A stretch of 64,000 nt of DNA from Bordetella parapertussis (GCA_945862265.1 CAMAXP010000001.1:62001-126000); one strand, 5' to 3'. Numbered from the stretch's first letter, positions 17,070 through 25,079 are shown. The notes: generated by a model from the letters alone, not told the origin. Program-made: numbers and translations.

Positions 17070-18005
17070 TTACTTGATCAGTTTCAGCTGCTTCAGGATT
17101 ACGGTGTCGCCGCGCGCCTGCTCGGCGAGCATCTCTGCCATGGCCGCGCGGGTCATCGTCCCGTCCAGCGTGGCGCTGTCCTTGAGGTAGGCCTGGAAGC
17201 GGGCCGACTTCACGCCGGCGCCAACCAGCGCGTGGGTGCGGTCGATCACCGGTTCCGGGGTGCCTTTCTTCAGCACCATGCCGCGCCAGTGGTAGCGCAC
17301 GATGTCCACGCCCCGCTCCTTGAAGGTCGGGACTTCCGGGAACTGCTCGAAGCGCGATTCGCCGGTGTGCGCGAGGATCACCATCTTCTCGCGGAACGAC
17401 GGGTAGACACTGATATTGGTCATCGCCGCCTCCATGTGGTCGCCCATGACTGCCGTGATGGCCTTGGTGCCGCTGTCGTAGGGAATCCAGGTGAAGGACG
17501 CCTTCTCCTTCTGTGCGATCAGCATCAGCACGATCTGGAAGGGGCCGCCGATCGCGTAGCCGCCTATGCGCACGGCTTCCGGGCGCGCACGCATGTCCTG
17601 CATCAGCGCCTTGAGGTCGGGATATTTCTTGGGGTTGGCGTACAGCGCGAACGGGTCGAGCTGGATGCGGTACAGCGGTTCGAAGTCCGTCCACGCGTGC
17701 AGATGGCCGGGCAACTGCAGGATCGAAGTGATGCCAGTGCCGTCCGAAAAGATCGTCTGGCCGTCCGCGGGCGCCTGCTTCAGGGCCGTCATCGCGATCT
17801 GCCCGGACGCGCCCGGTCGCGGTTCCACGATCACCGGCCGGCCGCCCGCCTTGGTCATCTCGTCGGCGAGGATGCGCAGCATCACGTCCTGCGGTGCGCC
17901 GGCGTTCGAGCCGTGGATGATGCGGATGGTGTCCTGCTGGGCAAAGGCGCTTGCCGCGCAGGACAGGGTCAGGGCCGCAGCCCAGCGCAGAAGTTTTTTG
18001 GTCAA
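17070..18005 (-). CDS. Bug/TctC-family solute receptor, TTG start
   Basis: A 311-residue periplasmic receptor. The TTG at 18005 is chosen because GCGAGGA stands just upstream and because it yields a clean signal peptide (TKKLLRWAAALTLSCAASAFA, cleaved before QQDTIR). The open frame beyond it is a shadow of the methyltransferase gene. The first-lobe motif is degenerate (TIRIIHGSNAGAPQDVM) compared with the usual PFPPGG loop, so ligand preference may be unusual. ASFTWIPYDSGTKAITAVMG is the second-lobe hallmark. It lies 11 bp downstream of the lipoprotein methyltransferase gene. Confidence 0.88.
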   Translation of the reverse strand: MTKKLLRWAAALTLSCAASAFAQQDTIRIIHGSNAGAPQDVMLRILADEMTKAGGRPVIVEPRPGASGQIAMTALKQAPADGQTIFSDGTGITSILQLPGHLHAWTDFEPLYRIQLDPFALYANPKKYPDLKALMQDMRARPEAVRIGGYAIGGPFQIVLMLIAQKEKASFTWIPYDSGTKAITAVMGDHMEAAMTNISVYPSFREKMVILAHTGESRFEQFPEVPTFKERGVDIVRYHWRGMVLKKGTPEPVIDRTHALVGAGVKSARFQAYLKDSATLDGTMTRAAMAEMLAEQARGDTVILKQLKLIK

Positions 18006-18016
18006 GGTGTCCTCGC

Positions 18017-18832
18017 CTAAGGTTTCACGAACTTCAGCACGAACTCGTCCTTGGGCATCGGCGGCTCGGGGTTGTTCTTGTCGCGCGGGTCGTTCGGGTT
18101 GCGCAGGAAGTTGCCCTGCGCGGCGAAGCGGAATCCCGCCGCTTCCACTTCCCTCTGCAGGAAAGCCTCTTCGATGCGGTGCAGCGTGCCGGCCTCGGAG
18201 GCGCCGGTGCCGGGCCGGCCCGAGTGGTCGGCCAGGACGTAGATCCCGCCGGGCTTCAGCGCCGCGAACACGGCGCGGTTCATCTTCGCGCGATCGGTGC
18301 CGTTCCAGGCGAGGTCGTGGTAGTTGAACATCAGCGTGGCGAGGTCCAGCGTGCCGGGGGCGATTTCGGGCGGCACGGGATCCTCGAAGGGGCGCACGAC
18401 CGCAACGATGTGCGATACCGCCGGGTTCTTGGCACGTTCTGCAAGCGCAACGGGCGAGGGCGTGGGGGGCGGCCGCGGCGTGGAGGAGGGCGCCGATCCA
18501 CCCTCGGGCGCCGGGGGCTTGGGCGCGTTGGCGGGAAGCGGACGGCTCTGGCCGTAGACACGCCCGGTCGGGCCGACCGCGCGCGCGATGAGTTCGGTCG
18601 TATAGCCGCCGCCTGCGCTCAGGTCCAGCGCGGTCCACCCTTGGCGAACGCCGATGAAGGCAAGGATCTCGGCAGGCTTCCTGCGCACGTCGTTCGTGCG
18701 GTCTGCCGGACGGCGGTCCGGGCTGGCGATGATCTCAGCGATGCGCTCCTGCGGGATCGGCGGAGGCGTCGTCGCGCAGCCGGAAAGCACGAGGGCGGCG
18801 GCCGCCATGAGGGGGGTGCAGATCTTGATCAT
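18017..18832 (-). CDS. Lipoprotein-type class I SAM-dependent methyltransferase
   Basis: A 271-residue protein. The start at 18832 gives IKICTPLMAAAALVLSGC, a lipoprotein signal with lipobox LSGC and Cys19, so the enzyme would be anchored outside the cytoplasm. A Rossmann fold follows: ALDLSAGGGYTTELIA is motif I, TLDLATLMFNYHDL motif IV, and LKPGGIYVLADHS motif V/VI. A Pro-rich insert (about residues 105-130) breaks the domain. Exported SAM enzymes are unexpected because SAM is cytosolic, so either SAM is not used or the signal does not export. It overlaps the monooxygenase gene by 4 bp. Confidence 0.85.
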   Translation of the reverse strand: MIKICTPLMAAAALVLSGCATTPPPIPQERIAEIIASPDRRPADRTNDVRRKPAEILAFIGVRQGWTALDLSAGGGYTTELIARAVGPTGRVYGQSRPLPANAPKPPAPEGGSAPSSTPRPPPTPSPVALAERAKNPAVSHIVAVVRPFEDPVPPEIAPGTLDLATLMFNYHDLAWNGTDRAKMNRAVFAALKPGGIYVLADHSGRPGTGASEAGTLHRIEEAFLQREVEAAGFRFAAQGNFLRNPNDPRDKNNPEPPMPKDEFVLKFVKP

Positions 18833-20583
18833 GGGTTTCCTTTGAGTCCGGCCTCGGCCGCCTGGATCTGCAGCGCGAGGGTCTTCGAATAAATCCGGCA
18901 CTGGGCGAAGCTGCCGGCAATAAACCACAGACCGGGCTGGCCGGTGGGCATCCACATGTTGCGCAACTCCTGCTGCGCCTCGTCGAAACCCCAGATCGGG
19001 CCGACGCGGTCGGATACGTCATTGCCGAACAGCTTGCGCACTAAGGCGTCCATGCCCTTGTAGCCAGTGGCCAGCACGACCAGGTCCGCGCAAACCAGTG
19101 CGCCGCTGCGCATCCTTGCGCCCCCGGCAACGAAAGTCTCGATGTCCGCATACTGCACCAGCCCGACTTTTTTCTCGATGACCAGGGCCGAGCAGCCGAC
19201 ATTGAAGTAGTACCCGCCGCCGCGCTGCATGTACTTGAACTGCCACCCCAGCTCGTCTTCAGTATCGATCCTGAAGCCGGTACGCGTCAGGCCTTCGATG
19301 AGCGCCTGGTCCAGCTCGCGCGCGTGGTTGGCCATCCTGCGGTGGGACTCCCGCATCAGCGCAAGCGGCGAAGCGGCGGTGATCAGGTCGCTGTCTTCCA
19401 GCGGGATCCCCTCGTTGTACAGGGTGTAGGGCAGTTGCGCGCTGGGTTCGAGATCGACGACCAGGGTGGGGCTGCGCTGCACCAGCGTGGCGTGCGCGCC
19501 GTTTGAATGCAGGTCCTGCGCGATGTCATGGCCGCTGGTGCCGGTGCCGATGACCAGCGCGTTGCGCCCTGTCCATTCGGTGGCGGAGCCGTACTGGCTG
19601 GAATGCACCACGGGGCCGGCGAAGTCCTTCAGGCCGGGGAGGTCCGGCAGGTTCGGGATGCCGCTCACGCCGGCGGCCATGACGATGTGCCGCGGGCGCA
19701 CAGTGCGGGTGCTGCCGTCCGCCCGGCGCAGGTTCGCGGTCCAGCGTCCGGTCTGCTCGTCGTAGCTGCCGCCGCAAAATTCGGTACCGGTCCAGAAATC
19801 GAGCTCCATGGCCTCTGCATACGCCTCGAACCAGCCGGCCAGCTTGTCCTTGGGAATGTAGGTCGGCCAGTTGGCGGGGAAGGGCAGGTAGGGCAGGTGG
19901 TTCACCTGCACCTGGTTGTGCAACGTGAGCGCGTGATACCGATGGCGCCAGTTGTCGCCGATGCGGTCTTCGCGATCGACCACCAATGCGTCGATGTTCA
20001 ACTGCTTGAGGCGCGCGCCGATCGACAATCCAGCCTGCCCGCCGCCCACCACCAGCACCGTCGGCTCCCGGTCTTCGTAGGCCGCGGCCGCCTTGCGCTT
20101 GTCGAGCCAGTTCGGCCCGCTGAAATCGCGCGAATACGCCGCGCCGCGCGGCCTGCGCTGGCCGATGCTTTCCTCGTGGCCCTTGTATTCGTCAACGGTG
20201 GTCAGCAACGTCCAGGCCTTGTGGCCTTCGGGTATCAGCCGCAGTACGCCACTGCAGCGCGCCTTGGCGGTCTCGAAGCGGAAGATTGCTTCGATGACTT
20301 CGGTGCCGGCGCGGGTGACGAGGCGGGGTGGGGTGCGCCCGGGGGCGATTTCGAATCCGGACGCGCTTGTCCCGGACTGCTTCAGGGCACCGGAGATGGT
20401 GGCGGCACCGCTGGTCGTGCAGACGCGCCAGGTAAAGGCCAGCAGGTCGCGCCAGTGCGCGTCGGGCAGGAACAGTGCGCCGAGGGTCGCGCCATCCGCA
20501 GCGGTGAGCGCCCTCTCGAAGTCGGCGAGCCAGCGGGTCACGGCCGCGGGGGGGGCTGCGCTCAAGTCGTCTTGCGGGGTCAT
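18829..20583 (-). CDS. NTF2-like domain fused to flavin-containing monooxygenase
   Basis: A 584-residue protein. Residues 1-135 look like a SnoaL/NTF2-type domain (AVTRWLADFERALTAADGAT, then FLPDAHWRDLLAFTW). Residues 172 onward are a two-dinucleotide flavoprotein monooxygenase: VVGGGQAGLSIG near 179 binds FAD, the aromatic stretch RIGDNWRHRYHALTLH follows, and LVIGTGTSGHDIAQ near 340 binds NADPH. The Baeyer-Villiger/FMO class oxygenates ketones, amines or sulfides. The ATG overlaps the stop of a 32-residue substrate-binding-protein relic, and the gene heads the minus-strand operon ending at 14308. Confidence 0.92.
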   Translation of the reverse strand: MTPQDDLSAAPPAAVTRWLADFERALTAADGATLGALFLPDAHWRDLLAFTWRVCTTSGAATISGALKQSGTSASGFEIAPGRTPPRLVTRAGTEVIEAIFRFETAKARCSGVLRLIPEGHKAWTLLTTVDEYKGHEESIGQRRPRGAAYSRDFSGPNWLDKRKAAAAYEDREPTVLVVGGGQAGLSIGARLKQLNIDALVVDREDRIGDNWRHRYHALTLHNQVQVNHLPYLPFPANWPTYIPKDKLAGWFEAYAEAMELDFWTGTEFCGGSYDEQTGRWTANLRRADGSTRTVRPRHIVMAAGVSGIPNLPDLPGLKDFAGPVVHSSQYGSATEWTGRNALVIGTGTSGHDIAQDLHSNGAHATLVQRSPTLVVDLEPSAQLPYTLYNEGIPLEDSDLITAASPLALMRESHRRMANHARELDQALIEGLTRTGFRIDTEDELGWQFKYMQRGGGYYFNVGCSALVIEKKVGLVQYADIETFVAGGARMRSGALVCADLVVLATGYKGMDALVRKLFGNDVSDRVGPIWGFDEAQQELRNMWMPTGQPGLWFIAGSFAQCRIYSKTLALQIQAAEAGLKGNP

Positions 20584-20678
20584 TCGATCACTTCGTCGGC
20601 GCGCACCATCAGGGCCTGCGGACCCTTGATGCCGGGCGCCTTGGCGACGAGTGCCAGTACCGTTTTCCGCCTGTCCAT
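20580..20678 (-). pseudogene. 32-codon head-to-tail relic of an ABC substrate-binding gene
   Basis: The frame starts MDRRKTVLALVA, the N-terminus of the PF04392-type binding proteins found elsewhere in the window, and runs straight into KGPQALMVRADEVIE, the family C-terminus. About 290 residues in between have been deleted without breaking the frame. Its TGA overlaps the ATG of the flavin monooxygenase gene. The start carries upstream spacing like that of intact copies. It may be mere debris or may survive as a translated leader that feeds ribosomes to the monooxygenase. Confidence 0.78.
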
Positions 20679-20731
20679 CCGAGCCCCTTTGGTTGCCACG
20701 GCAATGCGCCCGGCGGTCAGTCTACCCGCGA

Positions 20732-21047
20732 ATGGCGGGACTGGGCGGCAGGTCCCGCCGGCCATCCGCGCCGGTTGCGCTAGCGCTGCTCCTGCCCTGC
20801 CTTGCTTTCGCGCAGGCCTATCCCGCTCGTCCGGTGCGCATCATCGTGCCGTACCCGCCCGGCGGGGCTACCGACGTGATGGCGCGCACCGTGGCGCAGA
20901 AGCAGCCGCTCAACTGTGAAGGAGCGCTTCGCCCAGGCCGGCCTGGAGATCGTGCGCTATACATCAGCCGAGTTCGGGGCTTTCCTCAAGGCGGAAGTGC
21001 CGAAGTGGGCGGCGGTGGTGAAGAGTTCAGGCGCCAAGGTCGAGTAG
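20732..21047 (+). pseudogene. Bug/TctC receptor with internal deletion and frameshift
   Basis: The ATG at 20732 opens a signal-peptide-like segment (APVALALLLPCLAFAQAYPA) followed by ARPVRIIVPYPPGGATDVMA, the family N-terminus. After codon ~58 the frame is lost. From about 20918 a different frame gives VKERFAQAGLEIVRYTSAE through VPKWAAVVKSSGAKVE and the stop at 21047, which is the normal Bug C-terminus. Roughly 210 central residues are missing. It is divergent from the 32-codon relic, so two broken receptor genes stand back to back here. Confidence 0.8.
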
Positions 21048-21063
21048 GGCGCCTCTTGTAATT

Positions 21064-21082
21064 TACCGTTTGACGGTATATC
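21064..21082 (+). promoter_or_regulatory. Promoter/operator of the first higBA module
   Basis: TACCGT-TTG-ACGGTA (21064-21078) is a perfect inverted repeat. It overlaps TATATC (21077-21082), a likely -10 hexamer lying only 7 nt before the toxin ATG at 21090, so the transcript would be nearly leaderless. HigA normally binds such a palindrome to repress the operon. Confidence 0.5.
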
Positions 21083-21089
21083 GTCCAAA

Positions 21090-21368
21090 ATGATCAAGGC
21101 GTTCCGCTGCAGGGAGACCTCCGAGCTGTTCGCCGGGCGGCGCGTCGCCCGATTCGCAAATATCGAAGCGGTCGCGACGCGAAAGTTGCAGCAGATCGAC
21201 AGCGCAGCAACGCTTGACTCGCTGCGCGCCCCGCCCGGCAACCGGCTCGAGTCATTGAAGGGAGACCGGCGCGGGCAGCACAGCATCCGGATCAACGATC
21301 AGTTCCGGGTGTGCTTCGTCTGGAAAGAGGACGGCGTCGTGGATGTAGAGATCGTTGACTACCACTGA
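21090..21368 (+). CDS. higB: HigB-type toxin (RelE fold)
   Basis: A 92-residue plasmid-maintenance killer protein. Family signatures are FRCRETSELFAGRRVARF near the N-terminus, SLRAPPGNRLESLKGDRRGQHSIRIN, and the end FRVCFVWKEDGVVDVEIVDYH. HigB cleaves mRNA on the ribosome. Basic residues in KGDRRGQ and Arg in FRVCF are the expected catalytic or RNA-contact positions. The toxin-first order and the antitoxin start 9 bp downstream are the usual higBA arrangement. No Shine-Dalgarno is visible upstream. Confidence 0.95.
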   Translation: MIKAFRCRETSELFAGRRVARFANIEAVATRKLQQIDSAATLDSLRAPPGNRLESLKGDRRGQHSIRINDQFRVCFVWKEDGVVDVEIVDYH

Positions 21369-21377
21369 GAGGCAGGT

Positions 21378-21689
21378 ATGAACATTCGAGCCCTGAAAAA
21401 CGGCATGCGTGCAGTGCATCCCGGAGAAGTGCTGCGCGAGGATTTTTTAAGGCCCCTCGGAATGAGTGCCAATGCGCTTTCCAAAGCGTTGCGGGTACCG
21501 GCCTCGCGCATCAACGATATCGTGCTGGAACGTCGCGCTGTAAGCGTGGATACCGCAATGCGACTGGTGCGCTATTTTGGCGGTGACGTCCAGACCTGGC
21601 TGAATCTGCAGACCGCCTACGACCTGAAGGTGGCCGAGAAAACCATCGCCGCGAAAATCGCGAAAGACATCGAGCCCATGGCTGCATAA
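21378..21689 (+). CDS. higA: HigA-type antitoxin (XRE helix-turn-helix)
   Basis: A 103-residue DNA-binding antitoxin. MRAVHPGEVLREDFLRPLGM is the family N-terminus. The helix-turn-helix covers ALSKALRVPASRINDIVLERRAVS, and the tail FGGDVQTWLNLQTAYDLKVAEK is typical of HigA. It neutralises the adjacent HigB and represses the promoter upstream of it. GAGGCAGGT precedes the ATG. Confidence 0.95.
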   Translation: MNIRALKNGMRAVHPGEVLREDFLRPLGMSANALSKALRVPASRINDIVLERRAVSVDTAMRLVRYFGGDVQTWLNLQTAYDLKVAEKTIAAKIAKDIEPMAA

Positions 21690-21716
21690 CCTGAATCGAG
21701 GGTTTCAGATCCGCCT

Positions 21717-22152
21717 CATTCGATCACCCGGTCGGTGCGCACCAGCACGGACTGCGGGACCTTCACGCCGAGCTTCTTGGCTGCGGCGATCGAAGCGTCG
21801 CGCTCCCGGTGCACGCCGGGATGATTGGGGGACGCAAGGACCGCCAGGCTCTTCGCCACTCCCCCCGTCTACCAGGTCGCCGCTGTAGACGGCGACAATC
21901 GGGATCGTCTTGGTCAGCGCATTTGTCGAGTGGGCGAGGCCCGCCTGCGTGATGTTGCGGCCTTCCTGGTACCCAAAGTCCTTCATTCCATCGCGGAAAC
22001 CCTGCATCCAGTTCTCGATGTTTTTTTCGGATTGACCGGCGAGGAAAACCGCGCGCCGCGCGCGCGTTTATCCGCCTGCTGTTGAAACTTTGCGGCGTCC
22101 CCGTCGGCAAAGCGCCGCTCGATGACGTAGGTCTTGCTTCTGTTGTTTGTCA
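21717..22152 (-). pseudogene. Scrambled ABC substrate-binding-protein relic
   Basis: Read from 22152 leftward: MTNNRSKTYVIERRFADGDA followed by AKFQQQADK matches the middle of the PF04392 family (the VIERRFADG region). A second frame then restarts further N-terminal with SEKNIENWMQGFRDGMKDFG through TNALTKTIPIVAVYSGDLVDGG. A third frame gives AKSLAVLASPNHPGVHRERD and AAAKKLG joined directly to VKVPQSVLVRTDRVIE and the stop at 21717. So parts of at least two copies are mixed, and a deletion joined the two similar AKxLG segments. Confidence 0.75.
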
Positions 22153-22155
22153 TAG

Positions 22156-22845
22156 TCAGGCGCTCATGCCCCTTGCCACCAGCAGAGCGACGGAGGCTGG
22201 GGTCTTCAAGTACGCGATGAACGCCTGGGCGGCTTGCGCCGATTGCGCATTTGCAGCGACCGCTGCCGTAAAAACTACTTCCTGGTGCAGGTCGGTGGGA
22301 ACGGAGCCGACCACATCGAGGCCGGGCGCAGTCAGGACGTTGCGCAGGAAGATCCCGAAATCGACCTCGCCAGCGGCCACGCCCTGGACGAACTGCGCGG
22401 GCGTGGCGTATCCCTTGATCCGGGTCTTCATCTCTTCGCTGATGCCGAGCGCTGCGAAGACTCGCGCAGCTTGGGTGCCACCTGCGCTAGCCGGGATCGT
22501 CGCGACGGTCCGCGCATTGAGCAACGCCTGCTTCAGCGCTTCCGCGGTAGCGATGTCGGGGTGCGGGGCGCCCGTGCGAACCGCGACGCCGAGCCCCACG
22601 CGCGCGATGTCGGTTGTCGGCCCGGGAGCAAACCGTGCCCGGGCGGTGGCGTCCTGCATCACGTCGACAGGGACGACGCCCAGGTCGAACGGGCCGCCAG
22701 TCGTTGCCAGATTGATCAATACCGGAGTGGTGCCGAAGCGCAGAACGATCTTCTGCCCGGTGGTGCTTTCGTATAGGGCCGCGAGTTCGCTCATCGGCCC
22801 GGTGAGGGCGCCGCCGGCGAGGACCTGGAGTTCAACGGAGTGCAT
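22156..22845 (-). CDS. ModA-like substrate-binding protein with a leader interrupted by TGA
   Basis: A 229-residue type-2 periplasmic-binding fold: VELQVLAGGALTGPMSELAA at the start, GGPFDLGVVPVDVM, TIPASAGGTQAARVFAALGI, and QAFIAYLKTPASVALLVARG at the end, as in molybdate/tungstate-type receptors. It has no signal peptide from the ATG at 22845. In the same frame 29 codons upstream lies MKLVSSVTIALGA, a plausible signal-peptide start, but one TGA (22858-22860) stands between them. Either the gene is a recent pseudogene, the protein stays in the cytoplasm, or TGA is read through. AGAGG before 22845 could support internal initiation. Confidence 0.72.
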   Translation of the reverse strand: MHSVELQVLAGGALTGPMSELAALYESTTGQKIVLRFGTTPVLINLATTGGPFDLGVVPVDVMQDATARARFAPGPTTDIARVGLGVAVRTGAPHPDIATAEALKQALLNARTVATIPASAGGTQAARVFAALGISEEMKTRIKGYATPAQFVQGVAAGEVDFGIFLRNVLTAPGLDVVGSVPTDLHQEVVFTAAVAANAQSAQAAQAFIAYLKTPASVALLVARGMSA

Positions 22846-23043
22846 ATCGCCTCTGGATCAACAAGGAGCCAAGTCGCAGTTCCGCGTCTGGCGGGCGCCG
22901 AGCGCGATCGTTACGCTGGATACAAGCTTCATTTCTTCTCTTTTGTCTGTGGCTTGCCTGGCTAGGGTACACCGCGAGGATGGGCAAGGCCATCGGCCGG
23001 GATAAAATGACCACCGCTGGATCCCACCCTGAAGGCGCCCCGC

Positions 23044-23358
23044 ATGCCTGCACGACAACTGATGAAGCGAATCCGCACCGCGGGGATTGCCTGCCTGGTC
23101 GGCACCGCGACCGCATTTTCCGCCACGGCCGCCGAGCCATGGCGCATCGTGATCCCGACCGCGGCGCAGGGCTCCACGGACATCCTGTCGAGGGCGCTTG
23201 GCCGGCACCTGGCGCTGGTGCTGGGTGCGCCCGTCGAGACCGAGAACCTCCCTGGCAAGTCGGGCACGATCGCGGCGCGCTATCGCGCGGCCCTGGTCGA
23301 AGCCTCCACGCGAGACCTCGACCTTGCGCGCAAGGGCGCGATCGAGTCCTGCCGATAA
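23044..23358 (+). pseudogene. Truncated Bug/TctC receptor fragment
   Basis: A 104-residue frame with a signal peptide (RTAGIACLVGTATAFSATAA) and the family start EPWRIVIPTAAQGSTDILSR, then ALVLGAPVETENLPGKSGTI. After about residue 75 the sequence jumps to AARYRAALVEASTRDLDLAR, which does not continue the family, and stops. About 220 residues are missing. It ends 26 bp before the reductase gene. It could be translated and exported but cannot form a complete two-lobe receptor. Confidence 0.65.
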
Positions 23359-23384
23359 CGGCACAGCCCATCAGGAAACATCCC

Positions 23385-24401
23385 ATGGCAGGTACCGTCC
23401 TCGTCTCAGGCGGCAGCGGCTACATCGCAGGCTTCCTCATCCGGCAACTGGTGGCGGAAGGTTGGATGGTGCACACCACCGTGCGTAGCCTGGCGAAGGA
23501 GGCTACGGTGCGCGAGGTGCTTGCCGTGGACAACAGTCGCGTCAAATACTTTGCGGCCGATCTCAATGCGGATGCCGGCTGGGAGGCGGCCATGGCAGGC
23601 TGCGGTTTTGTCGCGCACGTAGCGTCTCCGGTGCCTGCGCATGTGCCCAAGGACGCCGATGAGCTGATCAAGCCTGCGCGCGACGGCGCGCTGCGGGCCC
23701 TGCGGGCAGCCAAGGCGGCGGGCGTGAAGCGGTTCGTGATGACTTCATCAGTGGCGGCGGTCTCCTACGGCCGCGGCCGGGGGGTGCACACCTTCACCGA
23801 GGCTGACTGGACCGACCTGTCGAAGCCGGGCATTTCCCCCTATGTCCAGAGCAAGACCGTGGCCGAACGCGCCGCGCGCGATTGGGTCGCAGCCGAAGGC
23901 GGTGGCATCGAGTACTGCAGCATCTGCCCATCGGTCGTATTGGGGCCGGTGTGGAGCCGGGACTACTCAGCCTCGGTCATGATCGTGAGAAAACTCCTCG
24001 ACGGGTCGATGGGCGCGTGCCCGGACATCGGCTTTGGCGTGGTGGACGTGCGCGACGTGGCCGACCTGCACGTGCGCGCGCTGAAGGCGCCCGGCATGGC
24101 GGGGGAGCGGTTCATCGCGTCGGGGCGCTTCGTCAAGATTCGCGAAGTGGCCGATATCCTGCGCGCCGCGCTCGGGCCCGAAGCGCACAAGGTCACTACC
24201 CGCAATGTGCCGGACTGGCTGGTGCGCGTCGCGGCAACCTTCCATCCGCTGGCGAGGGCCGTGGTGGGCGAACTGGGTTCGGTGCGCAACCAGGATGCGT
24301 CGCACGCCAAGGCCGTGCTCGGCTGGACCACGCGGCCCATCGAGCAGAGCATTGTGGATACTGCGCGGTGCCTGCTCGACCTGGGAATCGTCAAGGTCTG
24401 A
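23385..24401 (+). CDS. Extended SDR: NAD-dependent epimerase/dihydroflavonol-reductase-like
   Basis: A 338-residue protein. The ATG at 23385 starts AGTVLVSGGSGYIAGFLIRQ with the extended-SDR GxxGxxG motif. MTSSVAAVSYG holds the catalytic Ser, and SPYVQSKTVAERAARDW contains the YxxxK pair. VVDVRDVADLHVRAL is a further family hallmark. Members reduce aldehydes or ketones with NADPH (aldehyde and cinnamoyl-CoA reductase-like). The longer open frame upstream only covers the receptor fragment. It is the only intact metabolic gene between the first HigBA and the PIN modules. Confidence 0.92.
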   Translation: MAGTVLVSGGSGYIAGFLIRQLVAEGWMVHTTVRSLAKEATVREVLAVDNSRVKYFAADLNADAGWEAAMAGCGFVAHVASPVPAHVPKDADELIKPARDGALRALRAAKAAGVKRFVMTSSVAAVSYGRGRGVHTFTEADWTDLSKPGISPYVQSKTVAERAARDWVAAEGGGIEYCSICPSVVLGPVWSRDYSASVMIVRKLLDGSMGACPDIGFGVVDVRDVADLHVRALKAPGMAGERFIASGRFVKIREVADILRAALGPEAHKVTTRNVPDWLVRVAATFHPLARAVVGELGSVRNQDASHAKAVLGWTTRPIEQSIVDTARCLLDLGIVKV

Positions 24402-24410
24402 GCCGGACTG

Positions 24411-24457
24411 CTATTCGATCACCCGGTCGGCGTGCAGGAGCACGGACTGCGGGATCC
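24411..24457 (-). repeat. C-terminal stub of an ABC substrate-binding gene
   Basis: On the minus strand the last codons read IRIPQSVLLHADRVIE then TAG, preceded by an in-frame TGA. It is the same terminal segment that ends the intact copies at 26178, 27341 and 29512. Here it fills the gap between the reductase stop and the PIN toxin stop. Confidence 0.75.
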
Positions 24458-24468
24458 TGATTCAGCCG

Positions 24469-24855
24469 CTACCACAAACGCCTTACCCTGAACGATTTCA
24501 TCGCGGCATCGTCGGTGACGAGTGTCGCGCCTTCGACGATGGATTGCGCGGCGAGCATGCGGTCGAACGGGTCGCGATGTTCGATCTCGAACCCGCCTGC
24601 CTTGAGTGCATGCAGGTAAGAGACGGCGAGGTGGTCGAAACCGTCGGCGACGATGAGTTCGTTGAATTCACGGACTGCGCGCTCGGCGCCCGGCAGCTTG
24701 CCGATGCGATGTTTGGTCGCGATCTCCCATGCGCTTGCCGCGCTGACCAGCACGGTATTGGCCTCATCGGCGATGGCTGTCGCCGCGCGTTTTGAAAGGC
24801 GCGGATCGTCTTTCCACCACCACAGCAGCGCATGCGTGTCGAGCAGGAGCTTCAA
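24469..24855 (-). CDS. PIN-domain toxin (VapC-like)
   Basis: A 128-residue PIN nuclease. The acidic site is LLLDTHALLWWW (Asp6), SAWEIATK (Glu), RDPFDRMLAAQS (Asp) and LVTDDAAMK (Asp), the standard four-carboxylate Mg2+ centre. These toxins cut tRNA or other RNA. The start overlaps the antitoxin stop by 4 bp, giving antitoxin-first order as in vapBC and phd-type modules. Confidence 0.95.
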   Translation of the reverse strand: MKLLLDTHALLWWWKDDPRLSKRAATAIADEANTVLVSAASAWEIATKHRIGKLPGAERAVREFNELIVADGFDHLAVSYLHALKAGGFEIEHRDPFDRMLAAQSIVEGATLVTDDAAMKSFRVRRLW

Positions 24856-25079
24856 CGGCCTTCCCAGGCTTTCAGCTCCGCATCGGGCAGCGATTCGAAG
24901 AAGGCGTCGTCGTTGATGTCTTTCACGCGCCCGCGCTGGCGTTTCTGTGCTGCGGGGGCGAGCGGCATCATGCGTGCATAGGGCTTGCCTGCCTTGGCCA
25001 GGATGATTTCCTGGCCTGCGTGTGCCTGCTCCAGCAGCTTGGAAAAGTGCGTTTTTGCATCATGGACGTTGATTGGCAT
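24852..25079 (-). CDS. Phd/YefM-type antitoxin
   Basis: A 75-residue protein. INVHDAKTHFSKLLEQAHAG and EIILAKAGKPYARMMPL form the Phd/YefM DNA-binding and dimerisation fold. The charged C-terminal tail (DINDDAFFESLPDAELKAWEG) would wrap the PIN toxin. TTGGAGGG lies at a good distance before the ATG. Two abutting 13-bp repeats upstream are the probable operator. Confidence 0.95.
   Translation of the reverse strand: MPINVHDAKTHFSKLLEQAHAGQEIILAKAGKPYARMMPLAPAAQKRQRGRVKDINDDAFFESLPDAELKAWEGR

Noticed and set aside
17059..17694. N-terminal extension of the TauD frame
   Set aside because: It lies wholly inside the Bug receptor gene in another frame, and the start at 17058 gives the normal TauD N-terminus.
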